DNA of 6,107 nucleotides from assembly GCA_910576995.1 (NCBI GenBank), contig CAJTLC010000041.1, forward strand, positions 1 to 6,107. Direction: 5' to 3'. Below are positions 4,762 to 6,107 of this stretch, one piece after another (the first letter of the stretch is position 1; every line of letters begins with the position of its first letter). Position numbers and translations under genes: made by a program. The notes below the pieces were generated by a model that was not told where the DNA came from, made no database searches, and was given only the letters and a program-made list of their open reading frames with translations. The DNA is from an uncultured Ruminococcus sp. (GTDB taxonomy: Bacteria > Bacillota > Clostridia > Oscillospirales > Ruminococcaceae).

Positions 4762-4919
4762 GAACTTGCGGACTTTTGGGGCGTGCAGAATGTCATGCCA
4801 GAAATGGACGATGATAAGGGAACTTCTATTGTGATAGTGAATTCGGAAAAGGGAGCGTGCTTCGTAAAGGCTTTTCACAATATTACAAATTTGGAAATTG
4901 TATACAGTGTACCGCATTG
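4762..4919 (+). CDS. Unrecognised short open frame, possible gene remnant
   Basis: A plus-strand frame is open from just after a TAG at 4759-4761 to the TGA at 4917-4919, 52 codons. It reads ELADFWGVQNVMPEMDDD, then GTSIVIVNSEKGACFVKAF and ends IVYSVPH. The composition (alternating hydrophobic strand-like segments, acidic patch) looks protein-like, but I do not recognise a family. The first ATG is at 4795 with no ribosome site before it, which would give 41 residues. It lies between the palindrome and the cellulase pseudogene, so a C-terminal remnant of a deleted gene is the most likely reading. Chance is not excluded. Confidence 0.25.
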
Positions 4920-4968
4920 ACCGTAATCATTTGCAGAGAAGCAGTTTTCTTGCCGTGGCTATTTTAAG
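4920..4968. other. Short gap downstream of the cellulase pseudogene
   Basis: I see no gene and no clear hairpin-plus-T terminator for the leftward cellulase transcript in this stretch. Confidence 0.4.
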
Positions 4969-4971
4969 TTA

Positions 4972-5157
4972 AACCAACTTCTGTTCAATTAACTCACGTT
5001 TCATCAAACATAAGTCAAAGACGTTAAGCATATCATCTTCGCACAGGTCTGCGGCTTTCCAATCGGCAAGCTTTGCATCAGGTACGGCAAGCAGCCATTT
5101 CTGCAATAACACAACATCCGAGATGTTGAATACGCCGTCCGCATTTATGTCGCCTTT
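4972..5157 (-). other. Type I dockerin module within the cellulase pseudogene
   Basis: Two calcium-loop/helix repeats in 62 residues. The first is GDINADGVFNISDVVLLQKW with D, N, D, N, D at the canonical positions. The second is DLCEDDMLNVFDLCLMKREL, which has Cys at loop position 3 and Asp at position 6 where Asp/Asn and Gly are usual. This second-repeat form and the linker with ADWKAADLCED are what I associate with Ruminococcus albus enzymes. The module ends 4 residues after the last helix, at the normal gene end. Confidence 0.85.
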
Positions 5158-5511
5158 TGCAGAATTATTTTCATCGTCCATAAATGTCAGCAGATAAGTC
5201 AGCGGCGAGTTCCAGTAAATTGTAATTTCATTGGTAGAGTAGCTTTCCTGATTGTCTACATAGCATTTACCGGTTGGCTGACCGGAGCAATAAGCTTGCG
5301 CAGCGCTGTCCTCAAGATATGGATGAACACCGCCTACGAGCATTCCTTTCATAGCCTGATTCTGTGCAATAGACGGTCTGTGGTGCGGGTGCTGCGGCGA
5401 TACCGTACCATATCCCGTAAAATAACAAATTCCAAGGGGATTACAGCCGAAAAGATAATTTAAGTTTGCTTTGGCAGTGTCAAGATATTTCGTATCACCT
5501 GTAAGCTGATA

Positions 5512-5521
5512 CGCATCTGCC
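5512..5521 (-). other. Deletion junction inside GH9
   Basis: Frame A reads SGGWHDAGDYGR, normal for GH9, then leaves the family pattern (next residue Cys instead of the usual Tyr). Frame B becomes family-like at AYQLTGD from 5514. The switch therefore lies at GGCAGAT|GCG on the minus strand, near 5515. The 5' copy would normally read GGCAGATAC-like (Gly-Arg-Tyr), so a short shared GGCAGAT may have served as microhomology. Confidence 0.6.
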
Positions 5522-6062
5522 GTAATCTCCTGCATCGTGCCAACCGCCGCTGACGTCAATTTTTTCACTCGTTCCATAAACTGTTGCCAGTGAATCATGA
5601 CAGGACTTATGCCCGAAGCTATCGTCCTTGACTTCTGTTCCACATCTTTGCAGATAAAGCATTCTTATTGAATCATCAAGCGCCGAATCATAAACAGTAT
5701 CTGAAATCTCGAAGGTATAGGAATTATCGAGATTGTTACAAGCGATATAGTATTTTCCGGCTTGTGTAACTTCGGAAAAGTCGCCTGTGCGGACTGTTTC
5801 GTCTGCAAAGCTGCTGTATGTTTCAGGTTCGAGAGAACCTGTATAAACGGTTTTTCCCGTATCGGCATTGACAACGGAAAATGTACTTTCGTCAGTTGCG
5901 TCGGTGAAAACTGCCGTTTTCACCGCGTTTGTACGATATCCGATCTGGTTTGTCACAATAGGCGGCTCATATTTTTTGATTCCTGAGTAATCCACTTTGC
6001 TGTCGTCGATCAGTTCCAAAGAAACATTATCAATGTAAATCGTATGCTTTGATTTATGTCCA

Positions 6063-6082
6063 GTAAAGCATTATGTAAAGCA
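6063..6082. repeat. 8-bp direct repeat with 12-bp period at the premature stop of the CBM-like part
   Basis: GTAAAGCA occurs at 6063-6070 and 6075-6082. On the minus strand, in the cellulase frame, this reads TGC TTT ACA TAA TGC TTT ACT, so the four-codon repeat contains the TAA at 6071-6073. A small tandem duplication is one way the stop could have arisen; chance is also possible for 8 bp. Confidence 0.35.
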
Positions 6083-6107
6083 AATCCCCGAAACCGCAGT
6101 AATACGA

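Larger units (their letters stand above)
4969..6107 (-). pseudogene. Dockerin-bearing GH9 cellulase (endoglucanase), internally deleted and frameshifted, 5' end beyond the window
   Basis: The intact parent would be a secreted cellulase that anchors to a scaffold through its dockerin. From N to C: a fragment ending like a CBM4/9-type module (TIYIDNVSLEL, about 6005-6040); an Ig-like CelD_N domain (about 5704-5968, PPIVTNQIGYRTNA onward); the start of GH9 (5516-5701: RMLYLQRCGTE, then DVSGGWHDAGDYG with the catalytic Asp pair); then, in another frame, the end of GH9 (5158-5514: AYQLTGD, CNPLG, HPHHRPS, ESYSTNEITIYWN with the catalytic Glu); then a type I dockerin (4972-5157). About 250-270 residues of the middle of GH9 are missing (estimated from usual domain length), and the frame changes near 5515; the first frame ends at TGA 5495-5497. 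Upstream, a TAA at 6071-6073 interrupts the same frame. No ATG lies between 6070 and 5968. It cannot make an active enzyme. Family call secure; the module named CBM4/9 is less sure. Confidence 0.88.

Noticed and set aside
4537..4917. Minus-strand frame of 126 codons across the pdxR end and the palindrome
   Set aside because: It runs through the end of pdxR and both arms of the 82-bp palindrome, has no family motif and no ribosome site.
5505..5560. Long direct-repeat recombination as the cause of the GH9 deletion
   Set aside because: The out-of-frame peptide before AYQLTGD (VGTMQEIT) does not look like the hydrophobic GH9 helix expected there, so a long shared repeat is not supported; a short microhomology near 5515 is simpler.
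5521..5643. First 41 or so residues of the second cellulase frame as part of GH9
   Set aside because: They are the out-of-frame reading of DNA that encodes the GH9 start in the other frame; only the part from about 5514 leftward is GH9-like in that frame.

Overview
The window looks like an accessory stretch of a Gram-positive, low-to-moderate GC gut or rumen Firmicute, most likely a Ruminococcus close to R. albus. The main evidence is a broken dockerin-bearing GH9 cellulase whose dockerin (motif DVVLLQKWLL, then LNVFDLCLMKREL) is of the R. albus style. The AAGGAG ribosome sites and the pdxST/pdxR pair fit a clostridial host. The species call is inference.

Layout, left to right. Positions 1-340 hold the 5' end of an IS4-like transposase (minus strand), whose ribosome site sits inside a hairpin. 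Positions 430-1551 are a gene graveyard. A LysR-type regulator has lost its helix-turn-helix and its C-terminal half (minus strand). Back to back with it is a plus-strand reading frame that fuses the first third of an aldo/keto reductase to the middle of an iron-containing alcohol dehydrogenase, followed by an in-frame TAG and a short dehydrogenase remnant. Positions 1552-1712 carry no intact gene but hold a near-consensus promoter and ribosome site that read into the antisense of that wreck.

Positions 1713-4623 are the intact core. pdxS and pdxT (minus strand, overlapping by one base) encode the two subunits of the DXP-independent pyridoxal 5'-phosphate synthase. They are transcribed divergently from a MocR/PdxR-type regulator (plus strand). 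The two promoters overlap at their -10 boxes, so RNA polymerase should be able to use only one at a time. The regulator has Arg where the family carries the PLP-binding Lys, and three Cys in the neighbouring cofactor motif.

Positions 4600-4968 hold a hairpin at the end of the regulator gene, an 82-bp MITE-like palindrome with 16-bp perfect terminal inverted repeats and a probable TAT target duplication, a second small hairpin and an unrecognised 52-codon open frame. Positions 4969-6107 hold the cellulase pseudogene (CBM-like end, Ig-like domain, GH9 with its middle deleted and the frame shifted, dockerin), which runs off the right edge.

Overall, an intact vitamin B6 locus lies between two decayed, rearranged segments, with mobile-element traces on both sides. 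I found no convincing new defence system, CRISPR array, RNA gene or complete novel operon. The most interesting signals are the altered PLP pocket of the regulator, the mutually exclusive divergent promoters, the in-frame AKR/ADH chimera and the orphan promoter.
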